From an uncultured Bacteroidota bacterium (GTDB lineage Bacteria > Bacteroidota > Bacteroidia > Flavobacteriales > Flavobacteriaceae), in the NCBI GenBank assembly GCA_902595555.1, contig CACJQM010000001.1, positions 62,001 to 126,000 on the forward strand: a DNA stretch of 64,000 nucleotides. The letters are read 5' to 3'. The position numbers were made by a program, and so were the translations under genes. Shown here one piece after another: positions 9,910 through 18,449 of the stretch (position 1 is the stretch's first letter; every line of letters begins with the position of its first letter). The notes beneath the pieces are model-generated. The model was not told where the DNA came from. It saw only the letters and a program-made list of their open reading frames with translations, and did not search any database.

Positions 9910-10620
9910 TTACTTAGATACAGCTAAATTATAAATAACTAAACCGAAACCGATTTTGTTAATAGCATCACCAATGTTGTAAACAACATCCATATCTAGT
10001 GGAATAGCATCTACAAAGTCATACCATCCGTCAGTACCAATCATATATCCAATTGGATAAATTGACCAACCAACAAGTACGAACCAGCATAATGCATTGT
10101 GTGCTTCTAATACAGCACCGCCTGCTTTCTCAGCTAAACCTTTAGCTTCACCAAGCCATAACATGTATACCATGTAAAAGTAAGCAGCACCAGAAATACC
10201 ACCCCAAAGTGCAGCATTATCTCTGTCAATTGCTTCACCTACATAACCAAATACAAGCATAACTGTTGAAAGTAATATTAAATTCCACATTAACTTTTTA
10301 GTTGCTCCAGCTTTAGCAAGAATTAGATAAAACTCTACACACATTAATGGTACAGTTAATATCCAGTCTACATATCTGAAGAATGTAGTATCAGCACCTG
10401 CTACATTCGCATCTCTCATATAATAATAATGAACAGCAGCGATAAAAGTAATTAGTCCTGAAACTAACATTGATGTTCTCCATTTTCCACCACCAGCATC
10501 TAACGATAAAAAGAAAAATACTGACGCAGCCATCATGGCCATTGTGCCAATGAAAAACGTAAAACTTACTAGGTCGTTAGGAACGTCACCTAATAAGAAA
10601 ATATTTAAAAAATTTTCCAT
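9910..10620 (-). CDS. Proteorhodopsin, green-absorbing light-driven proton pump
   Basis: Seven hydrophobic helices in 236 residues form a type 1 rhodopsin. Helix C carries RYVDWILTVPLMCVEF: Asp85 is the proton acceptor, Thr89 and Glu96 complete the DTE outward proton-pump motif, and Met93 occupies the spectral tuning site (Leu or Met gives green, Gln gives blue absorption). His64 in AAVHYYYMRD is the partner of the acceptor Asp. The retinal Schiff-base Lys is Lys222 in GDAINKIGFG, four residues after Asp218. The NQ motif of sodium pumps is absent. The gene is monocistronic and divergent from blh, which supplies retinal; it pumps protons out of the cell in light. Confidence 0.97.
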   Translation of the reverse strand: MENFLNIFLLGDVPNDLVSFTFFIGTMAMMAASVFFFLSLDAGGGKWRTSMLVSGLITFIAAVHYYYMRDANVAGADTTFFRYVDWILTVPLMCVEFYLILAKAGATKKLMWNLILLSTVMLVFGYVGEAIDRDNAALWGGISGAAYFYMVYMLWLGEAKGLAEKAGGAVLEAHNALCWFVLVGWSIYPIGYMIGTDGWYDFVDAIPLDMDVVYNIGDAINKIGFGLVIYNLAVSK

Positions 10621-10856
10621 AATAATTAATTAATTGGTTTTATGGGCCCCAAAATAGTAAAAAATAACTAGATAAGTAGTTTTCTCACAAAAAAAAAGTT
10701 AAAATGTTGACAAATTCACAACATCCTACAGATATAATATTATAATTATCAACGATTTAGAGTTTTTATTGATTTTTCTTAAATGATGGATTTATTTCTA
10801 TTTTGATTAATATTTTACGGATATGATTGTTAAATTAGCGTGAATATTCGGATATA
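10621..10856. other. Intergenic region between divergent proteorhodopsin and blh
   Basis: This 236-base AT-rich region is the longest gap in the window. I see no ORF or RNA gene in it. It must hold the promoters of both divergent genes. A 7-of-8 match to the -7 element lies on the minus strand at 10649-10656 (CTATTTTG), 28 bases before the rhodopsin ATG. No perfect TAnnTTTG occurs on either strand, which is unusual for this window. Confidence 0.6.
10649..10656 (-). promoter_or_regulatory. Possible -7 element of the proteorhodopsin gene
   Basis: On the minus strand the sequence reads CTATTTTG, one mismatch from TAnnTTTG, 28 bases upstream of the rhodopsin ATG. No matching -33 element was found at normal spacing, so this is weak. 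Confidence 0.3.
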
Positions 10857-11756
10857 TTGAATAAAGAATACACTAACAACCTGACCTTTAGAATCATTGT
10901 TTTTCTAAGTTTATTTACACTTTTCATGAGTAATAATCTAAGTGGTGAGTATTTCTATTTCTCATGCTATGCATTGATTTTAACATTTGGAATTATTCAT
11001 GGTGCAAATGATATATTGCTGCTCATGAAAGGAAAAACTAATGATAAAAAAACTGTAATAAATAAGACCTTAAAATATTTTTCTATTGTGGTTCTTATTT
11101 GCTTAGTTTTTTTTAATCTACCTGTAATTTCACTATTATTTTTCTTACTGTTTAGTGCTTATCATTTTGGTGAACAACAATGGACAATTTTTGAAAACAA
11201 TAATTCAAGTTCACTGACTATATTCTATTTCTTTTTTGGATCATTAATTTTTACAATATTATTTACAATTAACTCTTCAGAAGTTTCTGATGTTATCTTT
11301 GATATTACCAATTTTTATATTCCACAAGATGCTTATGGTTCATCTCTTATTATTTTATCATTAGTTAACATTATTTTTATGTTTTTAAATTATAGAATTT
11401 TAAAAGCACAACTTTTTCATCAATTTATATTATTTGTTGTCATGCTTATTGTTTTTTCTATTTTTGAACTTCTTCCAGCTTTTGCTGTTTACTTTGTTTT
11501 CTATCACAGTATTCCGTCTATAATTGAGCAAGCTGAATATTTATTTGAGGATAGTTCTGCAAAAAGTTTTAAAAAGTTTATAATTAAAGGATTTGCTTAT
11601 TGGCTAATTGCAATTTTATTTCTTGTTTTTCTTTATATGATAGTAAAAGATCAAATTGATTTTAGTTTAGGGATTTTCTTCTCTTTTTTAGCCGCAATCA
11701 CATTTCCCCATGTTTTAGTTATTTATAAAATGAAAGAAATAACAAGAAAAAAGTAA
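10857..11756 (+). CDS. blh: Beta-carotene 15,15'-dioxygenase (Brp/Blh family)
   Basis: Blh cleaves beta-carotene into two retinal molecules, the chromophore of the neighbouring proteorhodopsin. The 299-residue product is a multi-pass membrane protein with the family's conserved His sites: GIIHGANDILLL (about 47), AYHFGEQQW (about 102), FYHSIPS and FPHVLVIYK near the C-terminus; these are expected iron ligands. The start codon is TTG at 10857. No carotenoid (crt) genes lie in this window, so beta-carotene synthesis must be encoded elsewhere. The stop codon overlaps the predicted ffh promoter element. Confidence 0.92.
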   Translation: MNKEYTNNLTFRIIVFLSLFTLFMSNNLSGEYFYFSCYALILTFGIIHGANDILLLMKGKTNDKKTVINKTLKYFSIVVLICLVFFNLPVISLLFFLLFSAYHFGEQQWTIFENNNSSSLTIFYFFFGSLIFTILFTINSSEVSDVIFDITNFYIPQDAYGSSLIILSLVNIIFMFLNYRILKAQLFHQFILFVVMLIVFSIFELLPAFAVYFVFYHSIPSIIEQAEYLFEDSSAKSFKKFIIKGFAYWLIAILFLVFLYMIVKDQIDFSLGIFFSFLAAITFPHVLVIYKMKEITRKK

Positions 11757-11761
11757 ATTTG
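11754..11761 (+). promoter_or_regulatory. -7 element TAAATTTG upstream of ffh, overlapping the blh stop
   Basis: This is an exact TAnnTTTG match whose first three bases are the stop codon of blh. The ffh ATG follows five bases after the element, leaving almost no leader. It would give ffh its own promoter independent of blh. Confidence 0.5.
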
Positions 11762-11766
11762 TCTAA

Positions 11767-13095
11767 ATGTTTAACACCTTAACAGAAAAATTAAATTCTG
11801 CTTTTCATGTACTCAAGGGACATGGTAAAATCACAGAAATAAATGTAGCCGAAACATTAAAAGAGGTCAGAAGAGCTCTGCTTGATGCTGACGTTAGTTT
11901 TAAGATTGCAAAAGAATTCACCCAAAGAGTAAAAGAAAAGTCCTTAGGTAAAAACGTTCTAACAGATCTAAGACCTGGTCAATTAATGGTCAAAATTGTG
12001 AAAGATGAGTTGACTGAGCTGATGGGTGGTGAACATGAAGGTGTTAATTTATCTGAAAACCCTTCAATAATACTATTATCTGGTTTACAGGGATCAGGTA
12101 AAACAACTTTTGGCGGTAAACTAGCAAACTATTTAAAAAAGAAAAAAGGAAAAAATCCTCTTCTAGTTGCTTGTGACGTATACAGACCTGCTGCAATAGA
12201 TCAACTCAAGCTACTTGGTGAACAAATAAATGTTGATGTTTATTCTGAGGAAGGAAGTAAAGATCCAGTTTCCATTTCAAAAAATTCATTAAAATATGCT
12301 AAGGAAAATAAGAAAAACATAGTAATTATAGATACTGCTGGTAGGTTAGCAATTGATGATGTATTGATGAATGAAATTGGAAATATAAAAGATGCAACAA
12401 ATCCTGGAGAAATACTATTTGTTGTTGACTCCATGACTGGTCAGGATGCTGTAAATACAGCAAAAGCCTTTAATGATGTCTTAAACTTTGATGGCGTTGT
12501 ATTGACAAAACTTGATGGTGATACTCGAGGCGGTGCAGCTTTAACAATTAAATCAGTTGTAAATAAACCAATTAAATTCATCGGTAATGGCGAAAAACTA
12601 GATGCTATTGATATTTTTTACCCTGAAAGGATGGCCGATAGAATTTTGGGCATGGGAGATGTTGTTTCATTGGTTGAGAGGGCACAAGATGTTTATGATG
12701 AGAAAAAAGCCAGAGAATTAAGTAAGAAGATAGCAAAAAATAAATTTGGATTTGATGATTTCTTGAACCAAATCAATCAAATAAAAAAAATGGGTAATTT
12801 AAAAGATACGGTCAGCATGATCCCAGGAATGAGTCAAATGAAGGATGTAGATATTGATAATGATTCATTCAAACATATTGAAGCATTGATACAATCAATG
12901 ACGCCTAAAGAAAGATCTAATCCAAAAATAATTGATCATAACAGAAAAAAAAGAATTGCCAAAGGGGCAGGTAGAGAAATTCAAGAAATAAATGCTCTAT
13001 TAAAACAATTTGAGCAAATGTCGAAGATGATGAAGATGGTTCAATCTGGAGGTGCATCTAAATTGATGAGTATGATGCAAAACTATAAACAATAA
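11767..13095 (+). CDS. ffh: Signal recognition particle protein Ffh
   Basis: Ffh binds 4.5S RNA and signal sequences and delivers nascent membrane proteins to FtsY. The 442-residue product has the N domain (1-90), the GTPase G domain with P-loop GLQGSGKTTFGGKLA (about 104-118), DTAGR and TKLDGDTRGG, and the Met-rich M domain (about 325-440) with the RNA-binding stretch IDHNRKKRIAKGAGR and a tail rich in KMMKM. Length is typical. It lies ten bases after blh and one base before folD. Confidence 0.98.
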   Translation: MFNTLTEKLNSAFHVLKGHGKITEINVAETLKEVRRALLDADVSFKIAKEFTQRVKEKSLGKNVLTDLRPGQLMVKIVKDELTELMGGEHEGVNLSENPSIILLSGLQGSGKTTFGGKLANYLKKKKGKNPLLVACDVYRPAAIDQLKLLGEQINVDVYSEEGSKDPVSISKNSLKYAKENKKNIVIIDTAGRLAIDDVLMNEIGNIKDATNPGEILFVVDSMTGQDAVNTAKAFNDVLNFDGVVLTKLDGDTRGGAALTIKSVVNKPIKFIGNGEKLDAIDIFYPERMADRILGMGDVVSLVERAQDVYDEKKARELSKKIAKNKFGFDDFLNQINQIKKMGNLKDTVSMIPGMSQMKDVDIDNDSFKHIEALIQSMTPKERSNPKIIDHNRKKRIAKGAGREIQEINALLKQFEQMSKMMKMVQSGGASKLMSMMQNYKQ

Positions 13096-13096
13096 A

Positions 13097-13972
13097 ATGG
13101 TTGTATTAGACGGAAAAAAAACAAGTAACGATATTAAAAATGAGATCGCAGAAGAGGTAAAATCTCTTAAAAAAAATGGTTATCGTGCTCCTCACCTTGC
13201 AGCTGTTATCGTTGGGAATGATGGTGCAAGTTTAACTTATGTTGGAAGTAAGGTAAGAGCCTGTGAGAGAATAGGTTTTGAATCTACGCTAATTAGTCTC
13301 GAAGACTCAATCTCTGAAACTGAATTACTTGATAAGGTAAATTATTTGAATAATGATGATAAAATAGATGGATATATTGTTCAATTACCATTACCAAAAC
13401 ACATTGATTCTCAAAAAATATTAATGGCAGTAGATCCAAGCAAAGATGTTGACGGTTTTCATCCAACAAACTTTGGCAGAATGGCTTTAAATTTACCAAC
13501 ATACATTTCAGCAACTCCTCATGGAATAATGGAGCTTCTAAAACGCTATGATGTACCAACTGAAGGTAAACACACTGTTGTAATAGGAAGGTCGGATATA
13601 GTAGGTAAGCCAATTAGTATCTTAATGGGATTAAAAACTAAGCCCGGTAATTCAACAGTTACATTAGCTCACAGCAGAACCAAAAATATATCAGATTTAA
13701 TAAAACAAGCAGATATTATAATTTCTGCTTTGGGTCTACCAAATTTTGTTAAAGCAGAAATGGTTAAAGATGGAGCTGTTGTTATTGATGTTGGAATAAC
13801 AAGAGTTAAAGATGACTCTGAAAAGGGATATAAAATTGTTGGTGATGTTGATTATGAAAATGTTGCAAATAAATCTTCATTTATAACTCCAGTCCCGGGT
13901 GGAGTTGGGCCAATGACCATTGCTATGTTATTGACCAATACACTCAAAGCTTATCTACAAAGAATAAATTAG
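13097..13972 (+). CDS. folD: Bifunctional methylene-THF dehydrogenase / methenyl-THF cyclohydrolase
   Basis: FolD interconverts 5,10-methylene-THF and 10-formyl-THF, supplying one-carbon units for purines and formyl-Met-tRNA. The 291-residue product has the catalytic Lys in TYVGSKVRACERIG (about 57), the active-site loop YIVQLPLPKHI, the NADP-binding VIGRSDIVGKP and the C-terminal signature PVPGGVGPMTIAML. Length is normal. It starts one base after ffh, so they are likely co-transcribed; it converges with the VOC gene. Confidence 0.98.
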   Translation: MVVLDGKKTSNDIKNEIAEEVKSLKKNGYRAPHLAAVIVGNDGASLTYVGSKVRACERIGFESTLISLEDSISETELLDKVNYLNNDDKIDGYIVQLPLPKHIDSQKILMAVDPSKDVDGFHPTNFGRMALNLPTYISATPHGIMELLKRYDVPTEGKHTVVIGRSDIVGKPISILMGLKTKPGNSTVTLAHSRTKNISDLIKQADIIISALGLPNFVKAEMVKDGAVVIDVGITRVKDDSEKGYKIVGDVDYENVANKSSFITPVPGGVGPMTIAMLLTNTLKAYLQRIN

Positions 13973-13973
13973 A

Positions 13974-14402
13974 TTATTTTTCGAAAATTTTATTTAAATC
14001 TTTAAAAGATTTAAACTCTAGTGCATTTCCACACGGATCTTTAAAAAACATTGTTGCCTGTTCACCAGGAAGACCCTCAAACCTAATATATGGTTCAATA
14101 ATAAAGTTTATTTTTTTTTCAATTAGTTTTTTTGAAAAATCATGAAAATCATTCCATTCAAGAATAACCCCAAAATGAGGAATGGGAACATCCTTACCAT
14201 CAACTGGGTTAGTTTTATTGTCGTCAGATTCTTTTTCCTTGAAATGAATAACCAGCTGATGTCCAAAAAAATTAAAATCTACCCAATGATTACTACTTCT
14301 ACCTTCCTCACAACCTAAAATATTTTTATAAAAATTTCTTGATTTCTCAAGATTATTAACTGGTATGGCCAAATGAAAGGGAAGAAGATTTTTTGTTTTC
14401 AT
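13974..14402 (-). CDS. VOC (glyoxalase/dioxygenase superfamily) protein
   Basis: The 142-residue protein has the paired beta-alpha-beta-beta-beta modules of the vicinal-oxygen-chelate fold. Candidate metal ligands are His in [11 protein letters not shown], His in [10 protein letters not shown], His in PIPHFGVIL and Glu in [10 protein letters not shown]. The family contains glyoxalases, dioxygenases and resistance proteins, and the substrate cannot be told from sequence. It stands alone, convergent with folD and divergent from queE. Confidence 0.85.
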   Translation of the reverse strand: MKTKNLLPFHLAIPVNNLEKSRNFYKNILGCEEGRSSNHWVDFNFFGHQLVIHFKEKESDDNKTNPVDGKDVPIPHFGVILEWNDFHDFSKKLIEKKINFIIEPYIRFEGLPGEQATMFFKDPCGNALEFKSFKDLNKIFEK

Positions 14403-14448
14403 ATATATTAAAATTAATGATTTAATATAACTTATTTATAATCTGTAA

Positions 14449-14456
14449 TATATTTG
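14449..14456 (+). promoter_or_regulatory. -7 element TATATTTG upstream of queE
   Basis: This is an exact TAnnTTTG match ending six bases before the queE ATG, so the transcript would begin at or next to the start codon. Confidence 0.5.
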
Positions 14457-14462
14457 TAAAAA

Positions 14463-15071
14463 ATGGAAATTAACGAAAGCAATTTACCTATTATGGAGAC
14501 CTTTTATTCAATTCAAGGTGAAGGTTTCCATTCAGGTAAACCAGCATATTTTATAAGGCTAGGTGGATGTGATGTTGGATGTCATTGGTGTGATGTGAAA
14601 GAAAGTTGGGACCACGGTGACCATAAAATTATAAATGTTGATAAAATAGTTTCCGATGTTGAGTGTCAAAACGGCATCGTCATAGTTACAGGTGGAGAAC
14701 CTCTAATGTGGGATATGAATAAATTAACTAGTAAGTTGAGAGAGAATAACAATATTATTCATTTGGAGACTTCGGGAGCTTATGAAATATCTGGAACATG
14801 GGATTGGGTATGCTTGTCTCCAAAAAAACAAAAACTTCCAGATAAAGAAATATATAAGTTGGCAGATGAGCTAAAAATTATTATATACAATAAACACGAT
14901 CTTAAATTTGCAATTGAGGAAGCGTCTAAGGTTACTGAGAAATGTAAATTGTTTATTCAACCAGAGTGGGAGAGGTTCGAAAGAAATAAAGATTTTATAA
15001 TAGATTTTATTAAAGAAAATCCAAAATGGCAAATTTCACTTCAACTTCATAAATTCATGAACGTCGATTAA
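14463..15071 (+). CDS. queE: 7-carboxy-7-deazaguanine synthase
   Basis: QueE is a radical-SAM enzyme that contracts the ring of 6-carboxytetrahydropterin to 7-carboxy-7-deazaguanine in queuosine (tRNA) biosynthesis. The 202-residue product shows FYSIQGEG, the cluster-binding cysteines in GGCDVGCHWCD (CxxxCxxC, about 36-43) and the SAM-binding VTGGEPLMW. No other queuosine genes are nearby. The stop overlaps the stop of the convergent muramidase gene in TTAA. Confidence 0.93.
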   Translation: MEINESNLPIMETFYSIQGEGFHSGKPAYFIRLGGCDVGCHWCDVKESWDHGDHKIINVDKIVSDVECQNGIVIVTGGEPLMWDMNKLTSKLRENNNIIHLETSGAYEISGTWDWVCLSPKKQKLPDKEIYKLADELKIIIYNKHDLKFAIEEASKVTEKCKLFIQPEWERFERNKDFIIDFIKENPKWQISLQLHKFMNVD

Positions 15072-16258
15072 TTATAAATCAAGTATTTACTTCTTAATTT
15101 CTTAAATTTCTTCAGTCCTTCTTGCCATGTTATTCTAATTTCTACTTCGGAAAGACCACTTTTAATTTGTTTTTCTAAAGTTTTATTACCTGCTAGTCTA
15201 TGAAACCCAGATCTGAAAAAGTTTTCCTTGTCTTTTTCATTATTATAAGCTAAAATCAACCACTTTAAGCTAACCTTTGAAAGATAATCTTCATTTTTAA
15301 GATTATATCCGTTACATACTTCATTTTCAAATTTTGGATATTTTGCACCATACATTGATACAGGTTTAAATTCATAGTTAGTCTTTTCCCAGTCAGGTTT
15401 ACCAATGATTTGAAATTGATTTGTTGTTCCTCTTCCGACACTGACTGGAGTTTGTTCAAAAAAACACAATGAAGGGTAGAGGTTAATTGATTTTAAATTT
15501 GGAAGATTAGGGGATGGTCTATCAGGTAGATCATATTTAGAGAACCTATCATAATTAGTAAGTTCAATGATTTTTAATTTGCATTTTTCAATACTATTTA
15601 ACCAATTTTCTCCATTGATCATTAACGCATATTCACCTATAGTCATACCATATACAGTGGGGACTGGATGTAATCCAACAAAACTCATGGACTCTTTTTC
15701 CATTACAGGACCATCAATATAATGTCCATTTGGATTTGGTCTATCAAGAACAATCAGCTCAATATTATTTTCAGCACAGCTTTCCATTATATAATGAAGT
15801 GTCGATAGGTATGTATAAAATCTAGCTCCAACATCTTGAATATCAAAAATCATTAAATCTATATTTTCTAAATCTTTTTTTGAAGGTTTCTTTTTACTGC
15901 CATATAGTGATATTATTGGTATTCCAGTTTTTGGATCGATTGAATTTGTAATTTTTTCTCCTGCATCAGAATTTCCTCTGAAACCATGTTCAGGGGCAAA
16001 AACCTTTAAAATTTTTAATTCATAATTCCTTAGTGAGTCAACCAAATGTATTTTATTATTTGTTTTATTAAAATTTGAGGTATGATTTGAAACTATGGCA
16101 ATATTTTTATTTTTAAGTAGTGGGATGTATTTATCTGTTTTCTCAATTCCTAATATAATTTCATTTTGTCCATAAAGAATAAACGGAACGACTAAAAAAA
16201 AATTAATTTTGAAAAATATTATTAAGTTATATTTTGAAGTTTGAAAATTTTTTAACAT
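15068..16258 (-). CDS. NamZ-family exo-beta-N-acetylmuramidase (DUF1343), secreted
   Basis: The product belongs to the DUF1343 family, whose characterised member NamZ removes terminal MurNAc from peptidoglycan fragments. Visible features are NHTSNF, FAPEHGFRG, IFDIQDVGARFYTYLST, LDRPNPNG, the GPV segment and PVSVGRGTTNQFQ. I chose the ATG at 16258, which gives a basic N-terminus and a hydrophobic signal peptide (about residues 10-29, ending FILYGQ). A longer in-frame start at 16300 would lie further inside the divergent permease gene. This probably works in the periplasm on cell-wall turnover. Confidence 0.88.
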   Translation of the reverse strand: MLKNFQTSKYNLIIFFKINFFLVVPFILYGQNEIILGIEKTDKYIPLLKNKNIAIVSNHTSNFNKTNNKIHLVDSLRNYELKILKVFAPEHGFRGNSDAGEKITNSIDPKTGIPIISLYGSKKKPSKKDLENIDLMIFDIQDVGARFYTYLSTLHYIMESCAENNIELIVLDRPNPNGHYIDGPVMEKESMSFVGLHPVPTVYGMTIGEYALMINGENWLNSIEKCKLKIIELTNYDRFSKYDLPDRPSPNLPNLKSINLYPSLCFFEQTPVSVGRGTTNQFQIIGKPDWEKTNYEFKPVSMYGAKYPKFENEVCNGYNLKNEDYLSKVSLKWLILAYNNEKDKENFFRSGFHRLAGNKTLEKQIKSGLSEVEIRITWQEGLKKFKKLRSKYLIYN

Positions 16259-17442
16259 CCAGAATCTTAAATTATCAGAGATATAAAAATAGTGTATCAT
16301 CTCCTATTATAAAAATTTCAATAATTTCTATCGTAATTGCGGTTACTGTAATTAATTTTTCTCTTTCTATTGGATTTGGAATTCAAAATGAGATTAAAAA
16401 TAATTTTAAGTATATATCAGGGGATTATTATGTCTCAGATTATAAAAATGAAAACTTTTCAACTTTTTTTCCAATCAATTATGATGAAATTGCATCAGAG
16501 TTGTTTATATCTAAAAATATTGAATACGTAAATAAAGTAACATATACACCTGGTGTTATTCCTATCGAAAGTAATTTTAAGGATATCGTATTTAAAGGTA
16601 TAGAAAACAAAAATCTAGATTTAATAAATACATTTACTATTGATGAAAACTTTAATGAAATAGGGTTAAATGAAATAATTATTTCCAAAAATTTATCTGA
16701 AAAACTGCAATTTAAAGTTGAAGATAAAATCAAGTTTCTATTCTTTAAAGATGAGAGTAGTATACCAATCGTAAGAAAATTAAAAGTAGTTGGATTATAT
16801 AACTCTAATATTTCTGAATTTGATTCAAGAGTTGTGTTTGGAAATATAGATCAGTCAATTTCCATAAATAAATGGAATAAAGATAATTTTGGAGCCCTCG
16901 AAATTTTTTTAGATAATAACGATAAAAAAAATATAGATTTCATTTTTAACTCAATACCCTCGAGTCTTGATATTCAAAAATCTTCTGAAAGGTTTCCAGA
17001 AATTTTTAGTTGGATTAATTTATTCGATACGAATATATATTTGATTATAGTTTTAATGATTGTAGTTGGTGGAATAAATATGATTACAGCATTACTTGTA
17101 ACCGTGTTAGATAAAGCCAAGCTAATTGGTACTTTGAAAGTGTTAGGAGCCAATAATAATTCAATAACAAAAATATTTATGATTAATGGACTTTATTTAA
17201 TTTTTAAAGGTGTTGTTGTTGGAAATATTATTTCACTAGGTTTATTATTAATTCAGAAACAATTTTTGATTTTTGAGTTGGACCCCAATATATACTATTC
17301 AGATTATGTTCCGATTGAAATTGCCCCTATAAAGATTATCTCATTTAACCTATTAGTAATTTTTATTTCAATGTTAATGCTCTTAATTCCCTCAAAAGCT
17401 ATATCAAAAATAAAACCTAATTCAATCCTCAAATTGAGTTAA
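16234..17442 (+). CDS. LolC/E-like (FtsX family) ABC transporter permease
   Basis: The 402-residue protein has the MacB/FtsX layout: one N-terminal membrane helix (about 28-50), a large periplasmic domain (about 50-260) and three C-terminal helices (about 265-395). The N-terminus FENFLTSRILNYQRYKNS followed by ISAPI-type sequence matches bacteroidotal lipoprotein-releasing permeases of the LolC/E type. No ATPase (LolD) gene is adjacent. It starts with TTG and its 5' end overlaps the divergent muramidase gene by 25 bases. Family is clear; substrate is inferred. Confidence 0.85.
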   Translation: MKFENFLTSRILNYQRYKNSVSSPIIKISIISIVIAVTVINFSLSIGFGIQNEIKNNFKYISGDYYVSDYKNENFSTFFPINYDEIASELFISKNIEYVNKVTYTPGVIPIESNFKDIVFKGIENKNLDLINTFTIDENFNEIGLNEIIISKNLSEKLQFKVEDKIKFLFFKDESSIPIVRKLKVVGLYNSNISEFDSRVVFGNIDQSISINKWNKDNFGALEIFLDNNDKKNIDFIFNSIPSSLDIQKSSERFPEIFSWINLFDTNIYLIIVLMIVVGGINMITALLVTVLDKAKLIGTLKVLGANNNSITKIFMINGLYLIFKGVVVGNIISLGLLLIQKQFLIFELDPNIYYSDYVPIEIAPIKIISFNLLVIFISMLMLLIPSKAISKIKPNSILKLS

Positions 17443-17447
17443 TAAAT

Positions 17448-17455
17448 TAAATTTG
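17448..17455 (+). promoter_or_regulatory. -7 element TAAATTTG upstream of the CBS-like gene
   Basis: This is an exact TAnnTTTG match ending ten bases before the ATG at 17466, in the short gap after the permease gene. Confidence 0.5.
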
Positions 17456-17465
17456 CATTACCAAA

Positions 17466-18449
17466 ATGAAATATCACAATAACATTCTAGGTACTATTGG
17501 AAATACACCCTTGATAAAGCTTAATAAAATTACAACTGATCTAGAAGCTACTGTTTTAGCTAAAGTTGAGTATTTTAACCCTGGAAACTCAGTCAAGGAT
17601 AGAATGGCCTTGAAAATGGTTGAAGACGCTGAAAATAGTGGTCTTTTGAAACCTGGTGGTACAATAGTAGAGGGAACATCTGGAAATACAGGAATGGGTT
17701 TGGCATTAGCTGCAATTGTAAAAGGATATAAATTAATTTGTGTTACTACTGATAAACAATCCAAGGAAAAAATAGACATATTAAAGGCAGTCGGTGCTCA
17801 GGTAATAATATGTCCAGCTGATGTAGACCCTGATGATCCCAAATCTTATTATTCGACAGCTGAAAGAATTGGAGATGAAACGAAAAATTCTTGGTATGTT
17901 AACCAATACAATAATTTATCAAATAGAGAAGCTCATTACTTATCAACTGGACCAGAAATATGGGAGCAAACTGAAGGAAAAATCACCCATTTTGTTGTTG
18001 GTGTTGGTACAGGTGGGACTATTTCAGGTGTAGCTAAATTTTTGAAAGAAAAAAATAGTAATATCAAGATTTGGGGGATTGATACATATGGATCGGCTTT
18101 CAAGAAGTATCACGAAACAGGAATTTTCGATAAAAATGAGGTTTATCCTTATATCACTGAGGGTATTGGTGAGGATATCATACCAGAAAATGTAGATTTT
18201 GATCTTATCGATAAATTTGAAAAAGTAAATGATGAGGATGCCGCACGATACACAAGAAAACTTGCTAGGGAAGAAGGAATTTTTGCAGGAAATTCATGTG
18301 GTGCCGCAATAAAGGGCGTATTGCAATTAAAAAAACATTTCTCAAAAAATGATATTGTAGTTGTTTTACTTCATGATTCTGGTAGTAGATATGTTGGTAA
18401 AATGTATAATGATGATTGGATGAGGAAGAAGGGCTTCAGACTCGATTAA
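17466..18449 (+). CDS. PLP-dependent cystathionine beta-synthase / cysteine synthase family protein
   Basis: This is a fold-type II PLP enzyme of sulfur amino acid metabolism. Lys44 in NPGNSVKDR forms the Schiff base, EGTSGNTGMGLA binds the substrate carboxylate, and GVGTGGTISGVAKFLK is the phosphate-binding loop. Segments such as GPEIWEQT, GIDTYGSAFKKYH and ITEGIGEDI resemble the catalytic core of cystathionine beta-synthase more than classical CysK, but the C-terminal CBS-pair regulatory domain is absent (327 residues). Either cystathionine or cysteine synthase activity is possible. Its stop abuts that of the convergent M28 peptidase with no spacer. Confidence 0.9.
   Translation: MKYHNNILGTIGNTPLIKLNKITTDLEATVLAKVEYFNPGNSVKDRMALKMVEDAENSGLLKPGGTIVEGTSGNTGMGLALAAIVKGYKLICVTTDKQSKEKIDILKAVGAQVIICPADVDPDDPKSYYSTAERIGDETKNSWYVNQYNNLSNREAHYLSTGPEIWEQTEGKITHFVVGVGTGGTISGVAKFLKEKNSNIKIWGIDTYGSAFKKYHETGIFDKNEVYPYITEGIGEDIIPENVDFDLIDKFEKVNDEDAARYTRKLAREEGIFAGNSCGAAIKGVLQLKKHFSKNDIVVVLLHDSGSRYVGKMYNDDWMRKKGFRLD

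Noticed and set aside
10707-10738. TTGACA and TATAAT on the plus strand between proteorhodopsin and blh, like a classical sigma-70 promoter
   Set aside because: The spacer is 20 bases, longer than the 16-18 usual, and Bacteroidota use TTTG/TAnnTTTG elements. A chance match is likely in such AT-rich DNA.
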